Positions 6,523 to 7,583 of a DNA stretch of 7,583 nucleotides are shown in pieces. Where the stretch lies: positions 1 to 7,583 of the forward strand of contig DGSK01000058.1 in the NCBI GenBank assembly GCA_002393955.1, written 5' to 3'. Numbering within the stretch: the first letter of the stretch is position 1; every line of letters starts with the position of its first letter. The stretch comes from Lachnospiraceae bacterium UBA4364. GTDB taxonomy: Bacteria; Bacillota; Clostridia; Lachnospirales; Lachnospiraceae. The notes below the pieces were generated by a model. That model ran no database searches and was not told the origin of the DNA. It saw nothing but the letters and a program-made list of their open reading frames with translations. The translations under genes and the position numbers were made by a program.

Positions 6523-7145
6523 TCAGACGCTGGAACGCAAGTTAGAAGCTTTATGCTTCAACATTGCCTTTTCATAAAGTTCTTCCAGAGAAACCCGCCT
6601 GCGATTGTAATAGATGTCCAGCACCGCCATCTCTTTTGGCAGTCCGGATATTTCAATGGATCGTAACCGAAAGAAAGCAGGATGGATGCCCACCATCGGG
6701 TAAAAGACATAAAGACACGCTACTTTTCAGCAGAACGTACACGATATAGCTTCTGATCTATAGCACGGTGTCTTGCATATAGGCCGTAATACCAGATCAT
6801 TTTAAAGTTCTTTTCCGGTATGTGCTGTATTAGACGTTCGATGAACTCCATAGTCGGAATCGTTACTTCTACATAACCGTCGTCTTCGTGGCGGTTGTAA
6901 TGGAAAGTGACCGTATCGTTTTCTGTATCGTAACGGTCGATCCGTTTTGTGGCAATGACAGGCTTTCCCAGGTAACGCCCGATATATTCTGTTACTTTTT
7001 TGGGATTGGTGAGGGTGGGTTTGGCGTACACGTAGAAACCCTTGTCATGGACGCGGTACATCTGGGTCTTGACTTTTTTAAAGGAAGGTCCGTTACGTGA
7101 CTTTATATCATTCAGAAGAGCAGTCCGGTAAGAATTGATAAATAG
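6523..7145 (-). pseudogene. Truncated and broken IS91-type (Y2) transposase, C-terminal half
   Basis: The minus-strand frame is open from 7145 downward and has no N-terminal half. It reads FINSYRTALLNDIKSRNGPS, then GFYVYAKPTLTNPKKV, YIGRYLGKPVIATKRIDRYD, TVTFHYNRHED, FIERLIQHIPEKNFKMIWYY and GLYARHR. These are hallmark blocks of IS91-type rolling-circle transposases (GRYL-x-RPVIA, HIP-x-K-x-F, YYGLYA). A TAG (complement of 6720-6722, Gln likely) interrupts it, and the same frame continues with FTRWWASILLSFGYDPLKY. One A is then missing (T run 6634-6637), before EMAVLDIYYNRRRVSLEELY and a stop at 6523-6525. The usual zinc-knuckle CPxC appears as YPDC, so its first Cys is also lost. The piece is about 208 codons, roughly half of a typical 400-residue member. 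A start at the internal ATG (complement of 7059-7061) would give only 113 residues. The family call is confident. Confidence 0.85.
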
Positions 7146-7201
7146 TCACTACAAATGAAGGTTTATGTGACTGAAAGACACAGGGAGATTTACGCTTACT
7201 G

Positions 7202-7228
7202 CTATACCATAAAGGTATAGGTCTTTTT
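7202..7228 (+). terminator. Small rho-independent terminator
   Basis: CTATACC (7202-7208) pairs exactly with GGTATAG (7214-7220) across a 5-base loop, followed by GTC and five T residues. No intact plus-strand gene lies just upstream, so it may be left from a lost gene. Confidence 0.55.
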
Positions 7229-7312
7229 ATTTAATGCGCGTTATCTGCATTTTCAAAATGTACGATCGTACTTTGGGAAAAAGCCGGAATACCTTGAATA
7301 TATTAAGAACAA

Positions 7313-7334
7313 AGTGGTCGAAAAAACGACCACT
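7313..7334. repeat. Perfect 8-bp inverted repeat with A6 loop
   Basis: AGTGGTCG and CGACCACT are exact complements around six A residues. Neither side has a T run long enough for a standard terminator. It could be an operator-like site or a transcript hairpin. Confidence 0.5.
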
Positions 7335-7391
7335 ATTATATTGCTCATTGTTAACATACTTATTGGATGCTATATTTATAAGAGGACTTAG

Positions 7392-7397
7392 TATAAT
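7392..7397 (+). promoter_or_regulatory. Consensus -10 box upstream of the regulator gene
   Basis: TATAAT matches the sigma-A -10 consensus exactly, 104 bases before the regulator start. The -35 position (GCTATA, 17 bases upstream) is poor, so it may need an activator or may be chance in AT-rich DNA. Confidence 0.3.
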
Positions 7398-7501
7398 TGT
7401 AATTTCAGGCAAAGAATCGAGTCATTAAATTTAAGGAATACATCGATGCTTTGTGGATGTGATACAGATATCCAGTAATATTATTGAATTATAAATAGAT
7501 T

Positions 7502-7583
7502 ATGAGTTCACAAAAAAATAAGCAGCGCATCCTGCGCATTCTAAAATATCTATATGATTTCACCGATGAGCAGCATACTGTCA
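7502..7583 (+). CDS. N-terminus of a WYL-type helix-turn-helix transcriptional regulator (cut by window edge)
   Basis: Only 27 codons are visible, starting MSSQKNKQRILRILKYLYDF and continuing TDEQHTV. The pattern K-x-R-I-L-x-I-L-x-Y-L followed by an acidic T-D-E-x-H segment matches the opening helix of the winged-helix DNA-binding domain in WYL-domain regulators common in Clostridia (from memory). An in-frame TAG at 7496-7498 means the start cannot lie further upstream. No clear ribosome binding site precedes the ATG, which is unusual here. WYL regulators often control defence loci, so it may belong to this island, but the visible part cannot show that. The identity is likely; whether the gene is intact is unknown. 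Confidence 0.6.
   Translation, partial: MSSQKNKQRILRILKYLYDFTDEQHTV

Larger units (their letters stand above)
6244..7145 (-). mobile_element. Remnant of an IS91-type element
   Basis: This span groups the truncated IS91-type transposase, the small broken gene behind it and their terminator. The N-terminal half of the transposase, including the catalytic tyrosine region, is absent past 7145. I cannot see element ends or target sites, so the limits are only the limits of recognisable content. The element can no longer move by its own transposase. Confidence 0.5.
7146..7501. other. Gene-free stretch between the transposase remnant and the regulator
   Basis: Neither strand carries a supported gene. 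It holds the terminator at 7202-7228, a perfect hairpin at 7313-7334 and a consensus -10 box at 7392-7397. It is AT-rich towards the right, as expected upstream of a promoter. Two 60-65 codon readings on opposite strands (7227-7428) are low-complexity hydrophobic translations of AT-rich DNA and overlap each other. Confidence 0.6.

Noticed and set aside
7155..7220. A 21-codon plus-strand reading (MKVYVTERHREIYAYCYTIK) that ends inside the terminator at 7202-7228.
   Set aside because: There is no ribosome binding site, it is very short, and its stop lies in the terminator stem. A leader-peptide role is possible but no downstream gene sits at a suitable distance.
1..7583. Frameshifts as sequencing or assembly errors.
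   Set aside because: Over 3,400 bases of coding sequence in the middle are error-free, while flanking remnants combine indels with substitutions to stop and lost motif residues. Read data would be needed to exclude isolated errors completely.
1..7583. CRISPR arrays, tRNA or rRNA genes.
   Set aside because: No regularly spaced repeats and no recognisable tRNA or rRNA segments were seen on either strand.

Overview
The window looks like an accessory locus of a gut-type member of the Bacillota, most likely Lachnospiraceae. The basis is recognition from memory, not a search: purine-rich AGGAGG/GGGAGGG ribosome binding sites, moderate GC, and protein remnants of kinds I associate with that family (an IS91-type transposase, a Vsr endonuclease, an Ala/Glu-rich OB-fold-like exported protein, a WYL-type regulator N-terminus). 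It reads as a decayed defence island with two large intact genes in the middle.

Layout. Positions 1-511 hold a broken exported-protein gene whose 5' end lies off the left edge. Positions 567-1141 hold a broken gene resembling AbiGi-type abortive-infection proteins, with four single-base deletions. A long hairpin at 1173-1233 separates it from the first intact gene, an AIPR-family (abortive infection phage resistance) protein of 613 residues on the minus strand (1238-3079). A 235-base divergent control region (3080-3314) leads into the second intact gene on the plus strand (3315-4958). This encodes a 547-residue protein of unknown function with a long coiled coil and a compact basic/aromatic C-terminal domain. 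Downstream on the same strand are remnants of three more operon genes: vsr (5035-5478) and two unrecognised small genes (5478-5724 and 5749-6059), all broken by nonsense codons and single-base indels. The run ends at a rho-independent terminator (6176-6204).

On the other strand, a truncated IS91-type transposase (6523-7145) and a small broken gene (6288-6465) converge on that operon and end at their own terminator (6244-6266). Positions 7146-7501 contain no supported gene, only a terminator, a perfect hairpin and a consensus -10 box. A WYL-type transcriptional regulator starts at 7502 and runs off the right edge.

How the parts fit. AIPR proteins and Vsr endonucleases are both familiar accessory genes of restriction-modification and defence clusters. 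No methyltransferase, ATPase or helicase is present here. The contrast is the main message: seven genes around the centre carry several disabling mutations each, while the divergent AIPR / coiled-coil pair keeps 613 and 547 uninterrupted codons, good ribosome binding sites and a shared control region. That is what a retained two-gene defence or toxin-control unit would look like, though no functional proof is visible in the sequence.
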